From Subdoligranulum sp. (GTDB taxonomy: Bacteria > Bacillota > Clostridia > Oscillospirales > Ruminococcaceae): a stretch of DNA of 46,721 nucleotides. Below, in pieces: positions 33,997 through 42,505 of the stretch; position 1 is the stretch's first letter, and each line of letters starts with the position of its first letter. The notes below the pieces were generated by a model. It saw only the letters and a program-made list of their open reading frames with translations, was not told the DNA's origin and did no database searches. The stretch is from the NCBI GenBank assembly GCA_014799685.1, contig JAAVHN010000020.1, positions 3,752-50,472 on the forward strand. Direction: 5' to 3'. Made by a program: the position numbers and the translations under genes.

Positions 33997-34038
33997 GCAC
34001 CCCGGAACGTTTTTTGCAAAACGTTCCGGGGCGCTTTT
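33997..34038. terminator. Terminator after trmB
   Basis: CCCCGGAACGTTTT pairs perfectly with AAAACGTTCCGGGG, followed by CGCTTTTT. Very stable and placed 14 bases after the stop; it may also close the minus-strand CD1247-like transcript. Confidence 0.9.
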
Positions 34039-34071
34039 TGTTCTGTTCAAGAAAATAAAACGAAAACAGGC

Positions 34072-34530
34072 TTATTCCTCTTCGTTGTCGCCGTCATCCG
34101 GATCGCAGCCGCTGCAGCCCTCGCAGGGATCGTCATCATCGCTGAAATCAATCTCGAACTTCGTGCCGCAGTTCGGGCAGGCGAGGTCATCGCTCTCCAG
34201 CATTTCCTCATCAACGCATACCACCTCGCCGCACTGCGGGCAGGTGATCTCGTACAGGCCGTCCTCAAACTCGTCGCCGTAATCCTCGTCGTCCTCGTCG
34301 TCAAAATCCTCGTCGAAAACGAAATTCTCAACATCCTCCAGATCCTCGCTCATCGCGTCGACCTCGTCGTACAGCGTATCCAGATCGTCGTCGATATTGG
34401 TGACGGTCTCGGCCATTTCCTCCAGCGCATCCACGACGGCGGCAAGCAGCTTGCCCTCCTTGGTGGTAGCGTCAAACTCCATGCCCTCCATCAAGCCCTT
34501 GATGTAGGCAACCTTTTCTTTCAATTCCAT
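34072..34530 (-). CDS. CD1247-like acidic zinc-ribbon protein
   Basis: 152 residues. The N-terminal 60 (KEKVAYIKGLMEGMEFD, then KLLAAVVDALEEMAETV) match the domain named after Clostridioides CD1247, found across Clostridia. A very acidic Asp/Glu stretch follows, then two zinc-knuckle pairs, CPQCGEVVC and CPNCGTKF, and a CEGCSGCDP tail. No enzymatic role is known. It lies downstream of efp on the same strand, a common arrangement in the class. The ATG has a GGGAGG site upstream. Confidence 0.85.
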   Translation of the reverse strand: MELKEKVAYIKGLMEGMEFDATTKEGKLLAAVVDALEEMAETVTNIDDDLDTLYDEVDAMSEDLEDVENFVFDEDFDDEDDEDYGDEFEDGLYEITCPQCGEVVCVDEEMLESDDLACPNCGTKFEIDFSDDDDPCEGCSGCDPDDGDNEEE

Positions 34531-34588
34531 GTTTTTCCCTCCCTGAACGGATCGTTTGATCGTCTTTGTCCTGTGTGCCCTGTGTCAA

Positions 34589-34620
34589 ACAGGCAAGGCC
34601 GTTTGCGCAGCCTTGCCTGC
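34589..34620. terminator. Hairpin between efp and the CD1247-like gene
   Basis: AGGCAAGGC pairs perfectly with GCCTTGCCT around a 10-base loop. The T-run (CTTTTT) is on the plus side; the minus side has only TGTTTG, so it may act as an mRNA processing site or partial terminator after efp. Confidence 0.5.
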
Positions 34621-34631
34621 TTTTTGCTGTG

Positions 34632-35189
34632 TTATGCGCGCTCCATATACTCGCCGGTGCGGGTGTCGATGCGCACCATGTCGCCCTCGTTGATGAAGAG
34701 CGGCACGCGGATCTCGGCGCCGGTCTCCAACGTGGCGGGCTTGAGCGTGTTGGTGGCGGTGTTGCCCTTGAAGCCCGGATCGGTCTTGGTGACCTCCAGC
34801 ACAACAAAGTTGGGCGCTTCCACGCCGAACACCTTGCCCTTGTAGCTGAGCACCTTGCAGATCTCGTTCTCCTTTACAAACTTGAACGCATCGCCCAGCT
34901 CGCTCGCGTTCAGCGGCGTCTGCTCGTACGTCTCGTTGTCCATGAAATAGTACAGATCGCCGTCCTGATAAGAGTATGTCATCTCGCGCCGCTCAATATA
35001 CGCGGTGGGGAACTTCGCGGTGGGATTATACGTGCGCTCCACCACGGAACCGGTGATGACGTTGCGGATCTTCGTGCGCACAAAGGCCGCGCCCTTGCCC
35101 GGCTTTACGTGCTGGAACTCAACAATCTGAAAAACGTTGCCGTCCTCTTCAAATGTGATGCCGTTGCGAAAATCGCCAGCAGAAACCAT
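34632..35189 (-). CDS. efp: Elongation factor P
   Basis: 185 residues, the normal length. EF-P binds between the ribosomal P and E sites and relieves stalling at proline runs. The KOW-like N-terminal domain holds the tip loop [10 protein letters not shown] with Lys32 at the residue modified in many species. The two OB domains follow, ending in [17 protein letters not shown]. No EpmA/EpmB- or YmfI-type modification gene is recognised in the window. GGGAGG precedes the ATG at 35189; the extra codons upstream are not needed. It has its own promoter at 35293. Confidence 0.96.
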   Translation of the reverse strand: MVSAGDFRNGITFEEDGNVFQIVEFQHVKPGKGAAFVRTKIRNVITGSVVERTYNPTAKFPTAYIERREMTYSYQDGDLYYFMDNETYEQTPLNASELGDAFKFVKENEICKVLSYKGKVFGVEAPNFVVLEVTKTDPGFKGNTATNTLKPATLETGAEIRVPLFINEGDMVRIDTRTGEYMERA

Positions 35190-35292
35190 ACAATGAATCC
35201 TCCCATGTGAACCCGTCTGCCCCGCCTGCCGGCCATCCTGCACAAACCCCGCGCATTCCGGGCAACCCGATTCATTTTTCTATTCTTGTTCT

Positions 35293-35321
35293 ATTGTACA
35301 CAATCCCTCTGCATTTTGCAA
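35293..35321 (-). promoter_or_regulatory. Promoter of efp
   Basis: Minus strand: TTGCAA (35316-35321), 17-base spacer ending TGTG, TACAAT (35293-35298), about 100 bases before the efp start. Confidence 0.72.
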
Positions 35322-35479
35322 GAGCTTTGCAGGATTTTCATAGATTTCCTCAAAAATGCAAATCTTTGGCAAGCCCGTGCCGGCCGGTGTGATGATCTGC
35401 GTGCAAACCGGCCGATCCGGCAGACTGCAGGCAAATCCACCGGGTCACAAACCGGCGGACAAACCTGCCGTGCAAAGTC

Positions 35480-36550
35480 TTACAGCACGATCAATTCCTT
35501 GGGGCTCTTGCCGATGATCTCGACGCCGCCCTCATGCACGAAGACCGTATCCTCGATGCGCACGCCGAACTTGCCCGGCAGATAAATGCCCGGCTCGATC
35601 GTCATGACCATTCCTGCCCCGACGACATCCTTGCATACGGCGCTGTAACGGGGGCTTTCGTGGATCTCGATGCCCACAGCGTGGCCCAGCCCGTGGCCGA
35701 AACAGCCCTCGTAGCCCGCCCCGTGGATGATGTCGCGGGCCACTTTATCCACCTCGCACCCCTGCTGCCCCGCTTTCGCAAAGGCGCAGCAGGCCAGTTG
35801 TGCCTTCAGCACGGTTTCGTATACCGTCTTCTGTTCATCCGTTACGCTGCCCACCGCCACAGTGCGCGTCATATCGGTGCAGTAGCCGTCCACGTTCGCG
35901 CCGAAATCCATCGTGACAAAATCGCCCGCCTCAATGCGCTTATCACCGGGCACGCCGTGCGGCAGGCTCGTCTTTGCGCCGGAGACGAAAATCGTATCGA
36001 ACGCCAGCTTGCCGGCGCCATGGCTGCGCATGAATACCTCCATCTCCAGCGCCGCGTCGATCTCGCGCAGGCCGGGCTTGATGGTTTTCAGCATATGGTC
36101 AAAGCACGCATCCGTGATCACCTGCGCGCGGCGGATGGCTTCTAATTCCTCCTCCGACTTGACAGCGCGGAGTGCATCAATGGTATCGGAAAGCAGCGCG
36201 GACGTATCCACCTCCACGTCCGGCAGCATCCCGCGCACGCGGCTTGCATAGGCCACGGTGGCCTTGTTTTCCATGTAAAGGTGCTTTACGCCGTGCGCAG
36301 ACAGAATATCCCGCACCTGTTCCAGCGCCTTTTTTTCAAGAATCACTTCCGCGTCGCGGACGGTAGCCCCGGCGATCTCGATATAGCGCGAATCAATGAT
36401 AAAATAGGTTTTTTCCGGCAGGATCAAAACCGTGCCCGCGTCGCCGGAATCAAAGTTCAGAAAATAAAAGCGGTTTACATCTGTCGAGATCAGCGCCGCC
36501 TCGAAGCCCTGCGGCATTGCGGCCACCAGCCTGTCTGTACGTTGTTTCAT
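35480..36550 (-). CDS. M24-family aminopeptidase (Xaa-Pro peptidase type)
   Basis: 356 residues. Pita-bread metallopeptidase with an N-terminal creatinase-like domain (to about 125) and the catalytic domain with five metal ligands: Asp in FVTMDFGANVDGYCTDMTRT (two), His in GHGLGHAVGIEIHE, Glu in MTIEPGIY and Glu in RIEDTVFV. The family removes N-terminal residues preceding proline. It is cytosolic. Start at 36550 has AAAGGATGAGG upstream; the earlier ATG at 36622 overlaps yqeG and is rejected. It follows yqeG by 68 bases and precedes efp, a conserved neighbourhood linking proline-peptide turnover and EF-P. Confidence 0.93.
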   Translation of the reverse strand: MKQRTDRLVAAMPQGFEAALISTDVNRFYFLNFDSGDAGTVLILPEKTYFIIDSRYIEIAGATVRDAEVILEKKALEQVRDILSAHGVKHLYMENKATVAYASRVRGMLPDVEVDTSALLSDTIDALRAVKSEEELEAIRRAQVITDACFDHMLKTIKPGLREIDAALEMEVFMRSHGAGKLAFDTIFVSGAKTSLPHGVPGDKRIEAGDFVTMDFGANVDGYCTDMTRTVAVGSVTDEQKTVYETVLKAQLACCAFAKAGQQGCEVDKVARDIIHGAGYEGCFGHGLGHAVGIEIHESPRYSAVCKDVVGAGMVMTIEPGIYLPGKFGVRIEDTVFVHEGGVEIIGKSPKELIVL

Positions 36551-36618
36551 ATTCCTCATCCTTTCAAGATAATCGCAATCGGGAAATTCCGATTTTACCC
36601 ATGGGGCAAAACGCCCCG

Positions 36619-37143
36619 TCATCCTTCTTTCTCCCAGCCGTACCGCGGGCCGCCGTTCTGATCATACCGCGCCAGAATCGGTTTTTCAAGCATTCGTTTC
36701 AGGCGGATCGTCGGCTTTGTATCCTTCTGCATCGGCCGCACCAGCAGCATCGGAATGCCGTATAAATTCGCGCCCAACGAATCGGTAAAGATCTGGTCCC
36801 CCACCAGCGCCACCGCGCTGCGCGGCACACCCATTGCGCGGCGCGCGCGGGCAAGCCCCAGCGGGGAAGGCTTGCAGCAAAACGCCTGATAAGCGAGCCC
36901 CACGCGCTTTGCAAACGGCGCCACGCGCTTTGGCATATTGTTGGAGGCGATGACAAGCCGAATCCCCTCTTTGCGCATTTGCTGCAGCCATGCCTCCACA
37001 TCGCCCGGCAGCTCCTGGCTGCCATGTGCCGTGAGGGTATTGTCCACATCCAAAATCAGCGCGCGGATGCCATGCCCGTGCAGATATTCCGGCGTAATAT
37101 CGGTGACGCGGCGAAAAAGCGCCGTGGGTGCAAACAGTCGCAT
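36619..37143 (-). CDS. yqeG: YqeG family HAD-IIIA phosphatase
   Basis: 174 residues. HAD motif I is LILDVDNTL, motif II IASNN, the lysine is in CCKPSPLG and motif III is ALVGDQIFTD, the pattern of the YqeG group, which is related to mitochondrial PGP phosphatase. Its physiological substrate in bacteria is unsettled; a phosphatidylglycerophosphate role is possible. AAGAAGGGGG lies before the ATG at 37143. The frame is open for 90 more codons upstream through a 35-bp repeat array, but those codons have no support. Confidence 0.9.
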   Translation of the reverse strand: MRLFAPTALFRRVTDITPEYLHGHGIRALILDVDNTLTAHGSQELPGDVEAWLQQMRKEGIRLVIASNNMPKRVAPFAKRVGLAYQAFCCKPSPLGLARARRAMGVPRSAVALVGDQIFTDSLGANLYGIPMLLVRPMQKDTKPTIRLKRMLEKPILARYDQNGGPRYGWEKEG

Positions 37144-37202
37144 GAGGTACCCCCTTCTTTTGATTGTTTCTCTGTTGATGCTTTTTGCTTCGTCCGGCCG
37201 CG

Positions 37203-37387
37203 CGGCCGGCGCCACGCCGCAGCCCGACTGCCGGGACACAGGCGACCTATGCTGTAGCCCGACGGCCGGGGCGCCGGCTGCCTGTGCCATATCCCGATGG
37301 CCGGGACGCCGGCTGCCTGTGCCATATCCCGACAGCTGTGACGCCGGCTGCCTGTGCCATATCCCGACAGCCGTGACGCCGGCCGCC
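37203..37387. repeat. 35-bp tandem repeat array upstream of yqeG
   Basis: Units start at 37203, 37238, 37273, 37308, 37343 and, in part, 37378. Copies 3-5 are nearly identical (GCCGGCTGCCTGTGCCATAT and a CCCGA..G..G tail), while copies 1-2 are diverged. No spacers occur. The array lies between the rpsU terminator and yqeG. Since 35 is not a multiple of three, all three minus-strand frames pass through it, and all are free of stops. Confidence 0.88.
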
Positions 37388-37415
37388 CGGAAAACCCGGA
37401 AAGCCCCGTTCACAC

Positions 37416-37446
37416 AAAAGGCGGGTCTTTTTCAAGACCCGCCTTG
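37416..37446. terminator. Terminator of rpsU
   Basis: AAGGCGGGTCTT pairs perfectly with AAGACCCGCCTT around a short loop, with TTTTGTG after it on the minus strand. 24 bases after the rpsU stop. Confidence 0.85.
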
Positions 37447-37469
37447 CTGGCTGAACTGCCGAACGCCGC

Positions 37470-37646
37470 TTACTTATACTTGCGCTTACGGGCGGCTTCG
37501 GATTTTTTCTTGCGTTTGACTGAAGGCTTTTCGTACGCCTCACGCTTGCGCACTTCCGCGAGCACACCGGAGCGGGCGCAGGAGCGCTTGAAACGACGCA
37601 GTGCGCTGTCCAGCGATTCATTGTCTTTCACTCGGATTTCCGACAT
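37470..37646 (-). CDS. rpsU: 30S ribosomal protein S21
   Basis: 58 residues, the standard length. Basic helical protein of the small subunit with [20 protein letters not shown] and the Lys/Arg-rich tail [15 protein letters not shown]. Needed near the mRNA platform where the Shine-Dalgarno helix forms. The ATG at 37646 is preceded by GGGAGGG. Monocistronic with its own promoter and terminator. Confidence 0.95.
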   Translation of the reverse strand: MSEIRVKDNESLDSALRRFKRSCARSGVLAEVRKREAYEKPSVKRKKKSEAARKRKYK

Positions 37647-37709
37647 CTTTGTCCCTCCCTTACACGAGGTAGGCACAGGCTTCCCGAAACTGGAAACCGT
37701 CCAATATAG

Positions 37710-37739
37710 ATTATACTACAGAAAATGTCCCTCTGTCAA
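37710..37739 (-). promoter_or_regulatory. Promoter of rpsU
   Basis: Minus strand: TTGACA (37734-37739), 18-base spacer, TATAAT (37710-37715); both boxes are consensus. Confidence 0.88.
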
Positions 37740-37747
37740 CCGGCACA

Positions 37748-37778
37748 AAAGAAAAACACGCATTTCATTTGTGAAATT
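37748..37778 (-). terminator. Weak terminator of the leuS operon
   Basis: Minus strand: ATTTCA pairs with TGAAAT, followed by GCGTGTTTTTCTTTT. The stem is short and AT-only, but the T-rich tail and the position between leuS and the rpsU promoter support the call. Confidence 0.45.
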
Positions 37779-37828
37779 TCTGAAACATTTTTGCCGTGCC
37801 TTTCCGCCGCGCCGCACCGGGCGGATGC

Positions 37829-40369
37829 TTATCCGCGCACCGCCAGGTTGACAAGCTTGCCGGGCACATAGATCTCCTTACAGATCGTCTTGCCCGCCAG
37901 CTCCTTTGCGACATTGGGCTCGGCCTTCGCGGCCGCGATGGCGTCTTCCTTGGCAATATCCGCCGCCACCGTCAGGCGCGCGCGCAGCTTGCCGTTCACC
38001 TGCACGGCGATCTCGATCGTCTTTTCCACGCACTTGGCCTCGTCGTATGCGGGCCATGTTGTCTGGGCGATCTGCCCGCCAAACGCGCACTGCTGCCACA
38101 GCTCCTCGGTGAGGTGCGGCGCAAACGGGTTCAGCAGGATCAGCAGCGTGCGCAGCTCGCCGCGCGTGACGGTCTTTTTATCGTAGATCTCATTCAGCAG
38201 CGTCATCATCGCAGCAATGGCCGTGTTCATCTTGAGCGTCTCGATGTCCTCGGTCACCTTCTTGATGGTGCGGTGCATCGCGCCCTCCAGCGCGGCGGAA
38301 TAGCCCTCATCGTCCGTCAGGATCTCGGTGAGGCCCCACACGCGCTCCAGGAAACGGCGGCAGCCCTTGATGGAGGCGGTGTTCCACGGCGCGCTCTTTT
38401 CAAAATCGCCGATGAACATCTCATACAGGCGCATCGTATCCGCGCCATAATCGCGCACGATATCGTCCGGATTGATGACATTTCCCAGCGATTTGGACAT
38501 CTTCACGATGGGATGATCGGCCATCTCGCCATATTTTTCCACAAGCCACTGCTTCGCCCCGGCCTCACCGCCGTGCTCGGCGCAGAGTTTCTGCTGCTGC
38601 TCGGCGGGAAGGTTTGCGTAGCTGTGCGGGTTGAGGCCCAAAATCATACCGTGGCTCGTGCGCTTGGCATAGGGTTCTGCATACGGCACCACGCCGATAT
38701 CATACAGGAATTTGTGCCAGAAGCGGCTGTACAGCAAATGCAGCGTCGTGTGCTCCATGCCGCCGTTGTACCAATCCACCGGGCCCCAGTACTTCACGGC
38801 CTCGGGGCTGACAAGCTCTTTGTCGTTGTGCGGGTCCATATAGCGCAGGAAGTACCACGACGAGCCGGCCCATTGGGGCATGGTATCCGTCTCGCGCTTG
38901 GCGGGGCCGCCGCAGCACGGGCAGGTGGTGTTCACCCACTCGGTGTGGCGCGCCAGCGGGCTCTCGCCGCCCTCGCCCGGCTCGAAATCGGTGATCTCGG
39001 GCAGGCGCAGCGGCAGCTCGCTCTCGGGCAGCGGCACCCAGCCGCATTTTTCGCAGCTGACCATCGGGATCGGCTCACCCCAATAGCGCTGGCGGCTGAA
39101 CACCCAGTCGCGCAGCTTGAAGTTCGTCTGGCGGTGGCCCTTGCCCTGCTCCTCCAGCCACGCGAACATCTTTTCCTTGGCCTCGTCCACATGCAGGCCG
39201 TTCAGAAAGCCGGAATTGACGAGGATGCCCTCGGCGCAATCGGTATAGGCCTCTTTTTCAATATCGCCGCCGCTGACGACCTCGATGATGGGCAGGCCGA
39301 ACACCTTGGCGAAATCGTAGTCGCGCTCGTCGTGCGCGGGCACGGCCATGATCGCGCCCGTGCCGTAGGTGGCCAGCACATAATCCGAGATGAAGATCGG
39401 CAGCTTTTCGCCGTTGACGGGGTTCACCGCCTCCACGCCCGCAAGGCGCACGCCGGTTTTCTCCTTGTTCAGCTCAGTGCGCTCGAAATCGGACTTGCGC
39501 GCGGCGGCATCCTGATACGCACGCACCTCGCCCGCATTCGTCAATGTGCCCTTTTCAAGCCAGCCTTTAACGAGCGCATGCTCGGGGCTCAATACCATAT
39601 ACGTCGCGCCGAACAGCGTATCGCAGCGCGTGGTGTAGATCTTGATTATCTCGCCCGTTGTGGCGGTGAAATCCACTTCGGCGCCGTAGGAACGGCCGAT
39701 CCAGTTTTTCTGCTGGGTGGAAACGCGCTCGATATAATCCAGACCGTCGAGGTCGTCGATCAGGCGGTCGGCATAAGCTGTAATCTTCAGCATCCACTGG
39801 CTCTTTGTCTTGTGCACAACGGGGCTGCCGCAGCGCTCGCACACGCCGTTCACGACCTCCTCGTTCGCCAGCACCACCTTGCAGCCCGTGCAGTAGTTGA
39901 CGCTCATTTCCTTTTTGTAGGCAAGGCCCTTTTTATAGAGCTGCAAAAAGATCCACTGCGTCCATTTGTAATACGACGGATCGGTGGTGTTCACCTCGCG
40001 CGACCAATCGAACGACAGACCGAGGCTTTTCAGCTGGCCTTTAAAGCGCTCAATGTTCTTCTCCGTCACGACCTCCGGATGAATGTGGTTCTGCATCGCG
40101 AAATTCTCGGTGGGCAGGCCGAACGCGTCCCAACCCATTGGATACAGCACGTTGTAGCCCTGCAGCCGCTTTTTGCGCGCCACAACGTCCAGCGCCGTAT
40201 AGCTGCGCGGATGGCCGACGTGCAGCCCCGCGCCGGAGGGGTACGGAAATTCCACCAGTCCGTAGAACTTCGGCTTTGTGAAATCCTGCGGCGCGGCGAA
40301 CGTGTGCTCGTCGTCCCAGATTTTCTGCCATTTTGCTTCGATCGCCTGATAATCGTACTTCATCTTCAC
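37829..40369 (-). CDS. leuS: Leucyl-tRNA synthetase
   Basis: 846 residues, class Ia synthetase. The HIGH motif appears as HVGHPRSY near residue 47 and KMSKS (KMSKSLGN) near 620. Between them lies the CP1 editing domain, with a zinc-ribbon-like insert (CTGCK...CERCG). The C-terminal anticodon-binding and tRNA-recruiting parts are complete. The ATG at 40369 lacks an ideal ribosome binding site but gives the usual N-terminus [15 protein letters not shown]. It is the last gene of the yhbY-nadD-yqeK-LCP-rsfS-leuS block, 148 bases after rsfS. No T-box leader is visible in that gap. Confidence 0.96.
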   Translation of the reverse strand: MKMKYDYQAIEAKWQKIWDDEHTFAAPQDFTKPKFYGLVEFPYPSGAGLHVGHPRSYTALDVVARKKRLQGYNVLYPMGWDAFGLPTENFAMQNHIHPEVVTEKNIERFKGQLKSLGLSFDWSREVNTTDPSYYKWTQWIFLQLYKKGLAYKKEMSVNYCTGCKVVLANEEVVNGVCERCGSPVVHKTKSQWMLKITAYADRLIDDLDGLDYIERVSTQQKNWIGRSYGAEVDFTATTGEIIKIYTTRCDTLFGATYMVLSPEHALVKGWLEKGTLTNAGEVRAYQDAAARKSDFERTELNKEKTGVRLAGVEAVNPVNGEKLPIFISDYVLATYGTGAIMAVPAHDERDYDFAKVFGLPIIEVVSGGDIEKEAYTDCAEGILVNSGFLNGLHVDEAKEKMFAWLEEQGKGHRQTNFKLRDWVFSRQRYWGEPIPMVSCEKCGWVPLPESELPLRLPEITDFEPGEGGESPLARHTEWVNTTCPCCGGPAKRETDTMPQWAGSSWYFLRYMDPHNDKELVSPEAVKYWGPVDWYNGGMEHTTLHLLYSRFWHKFLYDIGVVPYAEPYAKRTSHGMILGLNPHSYANLPAEQQQKLCAEHGGEAGAKQWLVEKYGEMADHPIVKMSKSLGNVINPDDIVRDYGADTMRLYEMFIGDFEKSAPWNTASIKGCRRFLERVWGLTEILTDDEGYSAALEGAMHRTIKKVTEDIETLKMNTAIAAMMTLLNEIYDKKTVTRGELRTLLILLNPFAPHLTEELWQQCAFGGQIAQTTWPAYDEAKCVEKTIEIAVQVNGKLRARLTVAADIAKEDAIAAAKAEPNVAKELAGKTICKEIYVPGKLVNLAVRG

Positions 40370-40517
40370 TCACATCCAAAAAATTTTTATCGGTTCCGGA
40401 GATATTTGCCCAAGAAGGCGGATACCTCCGTCGGTTTACGGAAATAGCTGTACATTGTTTGCGCGTGCCGCGAAGGATATCCCGTCAGGATCGGCCCAAA
40501 CATCGTCCCGGCGATTT

Positions 40518-40880
40518 TCAGGCCTCATCCGGAGCCGGCAGCTCCAGCGGGACATCGTCGCCGTCCGCCCAAAGGTGGTCAAGATCGTAATAATCGCGCG
40601 CATCGGGGCTGAACACATGCACGATCACATTGCCGTAATCCAAAATGAACCAGTTCTGCGTCTGGAACCCCTCGGTGCGCAGCGGCGCGACGCCTTTTTC
40701 CTTGAACTGGAACTCCACTTCCTCGGCAAGGCTTTTCACATGGGTGGAGGAGGTGCCGCTGGCAATGACAAAATAATCCGCCAGAATGGTCAGGTCCCGC
40801 ACCTTCAGCATCTTCACGCGCGTCGCCTTTTTGCTGTCGAGCAGCAGCGCAATCTGCATCGCCAATTCCTTCGATTCCAT
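40518..40880 (-). CDS. rsfS: Ribosomal silencing factor RsfS
   Basis: 120 residues. RsfS binds ribosomal protein uL14 and blocks subunit joining when nutrients are low. Recognised from LTILADYFVIASGTSSTHVKSLAEEVEFQ and WFILDYGNVIVHVFSPDARDYYDLDHLW. The ATG is preceded by a GGGAG site within a short gap after the LCP gene. Position between LCP/yqeK and leuS is the conserved one in Clostridia. Confidence 0.95.
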   Translation of the reverse strand: MESKELAMQIALLLDSKKATRVKMLKVRDLTILADYFVIASGTSSTHVKSLAEEVEFQFKEKGVAPLRTEGFQTQNWFILDYGNVIVHVFSPDARDYYDLDHLWADGDDVPLELPAPDEA

Positions 40881-40906
40881 TGAATCACTCCCTCATTTTG
40901 AATTTA

Positions 40907-42340
40907 TCATTCCACATCGGCCCCGGCCTGCGCAGCGGCGGCCGCTGCTGCCGCTGCCTGCGCGGCGTCCTCCGGCGCACCGGCCTCGTCGCCGCCCGCG
41001 GCGTCCACTTCGCCCATGCGGCGCACCTCCGCGCCGATCACCTCACTGCGCACGGGCCAATCCGGCGTGCCGATCTGGGAAGCGGAAATAGGTTCAGAAG
41101 CCGGGCGCAGATATTCATTTAAAAATTCCGCCGTCTCGGCTTTGGCGCACACCATCACGTCCATCCCGTTGTACAGCTCGCCGCGCGCCACAGGCAATCG
41201 CCCGATGGTAATATTCGCGCTGGGAATCGTCAGTACACTCATGCCCAGCTGCACCAGCTCCACAAAGTTCAGGCTCGTATTGACATAGTACTGCACCACG
41301 GGCGTCAGCTTGATGATATCGCCCACGGTCGCCGTGCGCACGCGGCGGAACAGCGCCGAATAAAAATACTGCTGATTGGCCAGGCGGTCGATATCGCCGC
41401 GCGGCGTGGCGCTTGCGTCCTTGCGCTGGCGCAGGAAGAATTCACATGCGTTTCCGTCCAGCGTGCGCCACCCCTGTTCGAGACGGCTGCCGGCGTATTC
41501 CATGGAAACGGGGATATATACCTCAAGGCCGTTGAACCGGTCCACAATCTCGCGTAGCGAATCCATATCGATCGTCACATAATCGTCGATGGGCAGGCCG
41601 AATGCGCCTGTGATATACTGCGCCAACGTGTTCACGCGGTTTTCGGTATCGGCAGAATTAGCGAAAATACCGTTGATCTTGCCCGCGCTGCCGCCGATCT
41701 GGCCCACCAGCGTATCGCGCGGGATCTGCAGCATCATCATGGAATGCGCGGAGCCGTCGACCCGCACATACAGGATCATATCCGTCTGTCCGATGGGGTC
41801 GCGCTCCACCGCGTCCTCGCTGCTGTAGTCGATGCCAAGCACCAGGATGTTCATCGTGCCCGTCAATTCATCCGGCACAAGATCCTCCGCGCCGCTCTGC
41901 GCGGGCGCCAGCTGTCCCATCTCGCCCACGTTGAACAAACTGCTGACATACCAATAGAGGCCGCCGAATGCAACGCCGAGCACAAGTACTACGCACAGCA
42001 GCACCCTTAAAAATGTTTTGCCCGCGCTCCTGCGCTTTCTGCGCCGGCGCTTTCCCGTGCGCCGCGGCGCAGCGGATGCATACGGCGCAGAAGATGTTCT
42101 GCGCGCCGCGCCGGCATGCGCCGGCCCGCTATGTGCAGAACCGGAAGCCGAGCGGCCCGCACTGCCATTTCTTGCCGCAGAAGCGCTGCGCGTCACGCTC
42201 GTTCCGGAGGAATGGCCATGTACGGGAGGCCTCTGCGCGCCGGCATGCGCTGCACCGGCCGCCCTGCTGTGGGAAACACGCCGTCCTGCGGGGCGCGCGT
42301 GGGATGTATCGATATGACGAGGACTCGTCTGTCTGCTCAA
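40907..42340 (-). CDS. LCP family cell-wall glycopolymer transferase (first paralogue)
   Basis: 477 residues. A long Arg/His/Ser/Ala-rich cytoplasmic tail (about 100 residues) is followed by one membrane helix (FLRVLLCVVLVLGVAFGGLYWYV) and an extracellular LytR-CpsA-Psr domain (NILVLGIDYSS, DMILYVRVD, MLQIPRDTLV, INGIFANSAD, YVTIDMDSLREIVDRF, FFLRQRKD). LCP enzymes attach teichoic acids or capsule polymers to peptidoglycan. The start is taken as the TTG at 42340, with GGAGG 7 bases before it; the codons upstream to 42472 have no such signal. The C-terminus ends in a run of nine alanines. It follows a similar gene by 165 bases. Confidence 0.9.
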   Translation of the reverse strand: MSRQTSPRHIDTSHARPAGRRVSHSRAAGAAHAGAQRPPVHGHSSGTSVTRSASAARNGSAGRSASGSAHSGPAHAGAARRTSSAPYASAAPRRTGKRRRRKRRSAGKTFLRVLLCVVLVLGVAFGGLYWYVSSLFNVGEMGQLAPAQSGAEDLVPDELTGTMNILVLGIDYSSEDAVERDPIGQTDMILYVRVDGSAHSMMMLQIPRDTLVGQIGGSAGKINGIFANSADTENRVNTLAQYITGAFGLPIDDYVTIDMDSLREIVDRFNGLEVYIPVSMEYAGSRLEQGWRTLDGNACEFFLRQRKDASATPRGDIDRLANQQYFYSALFRRVRTATVGDIIKLTPVVQYYVNTSLNFVELVQLGMSVLTIPSANITIGRLPVARGELYNGMDVMVCAKAETAEFLNEYLRPASEPISASQIGTPDWPVRSEVIGAEVRRMGEVDAAGGDEAGAPEDAAQAAAAAAAAAQAGADVE

Positions 42341-42505
42341 ATCGTGTACCTCCGGTTTCTGCCGACAGTGTGCACTGCATTTCACTTTTGGAATACTGCC
42401 GGATCGTCCGGCTTCGCACCCTGCCGCTTTGGGAGTGTTTTGCATCAATTTTCTGCGTGTGTTCCGGTACAAATTCCCCGCATCCAGAATGCGGCTGCTG
42501 ATCGT

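Noticed and set aside
37203-37387. CRISPR array
   Set aside because: The 35-bp repeats are directly adjacent with no spacers, and no cas gene is present.
36619-37413. Long 264-residue form of YqeG
   Set aside because: The added N-terminus is made of the repeat array, and a proper ribosome binding site lies just before the ATG at 37143.
37796-40447. 883-codon plus-strand open frame opposite leuS
   Set aside because: Antisense shadow of leuS with biased composition and no recognisable domain.
40370-40517. T-box or other leader in front of leuS
   Set aside because: No GGTGG-N-ACCGCG-like element, specifier context or terminator hairpin was found in the 148-base gap.
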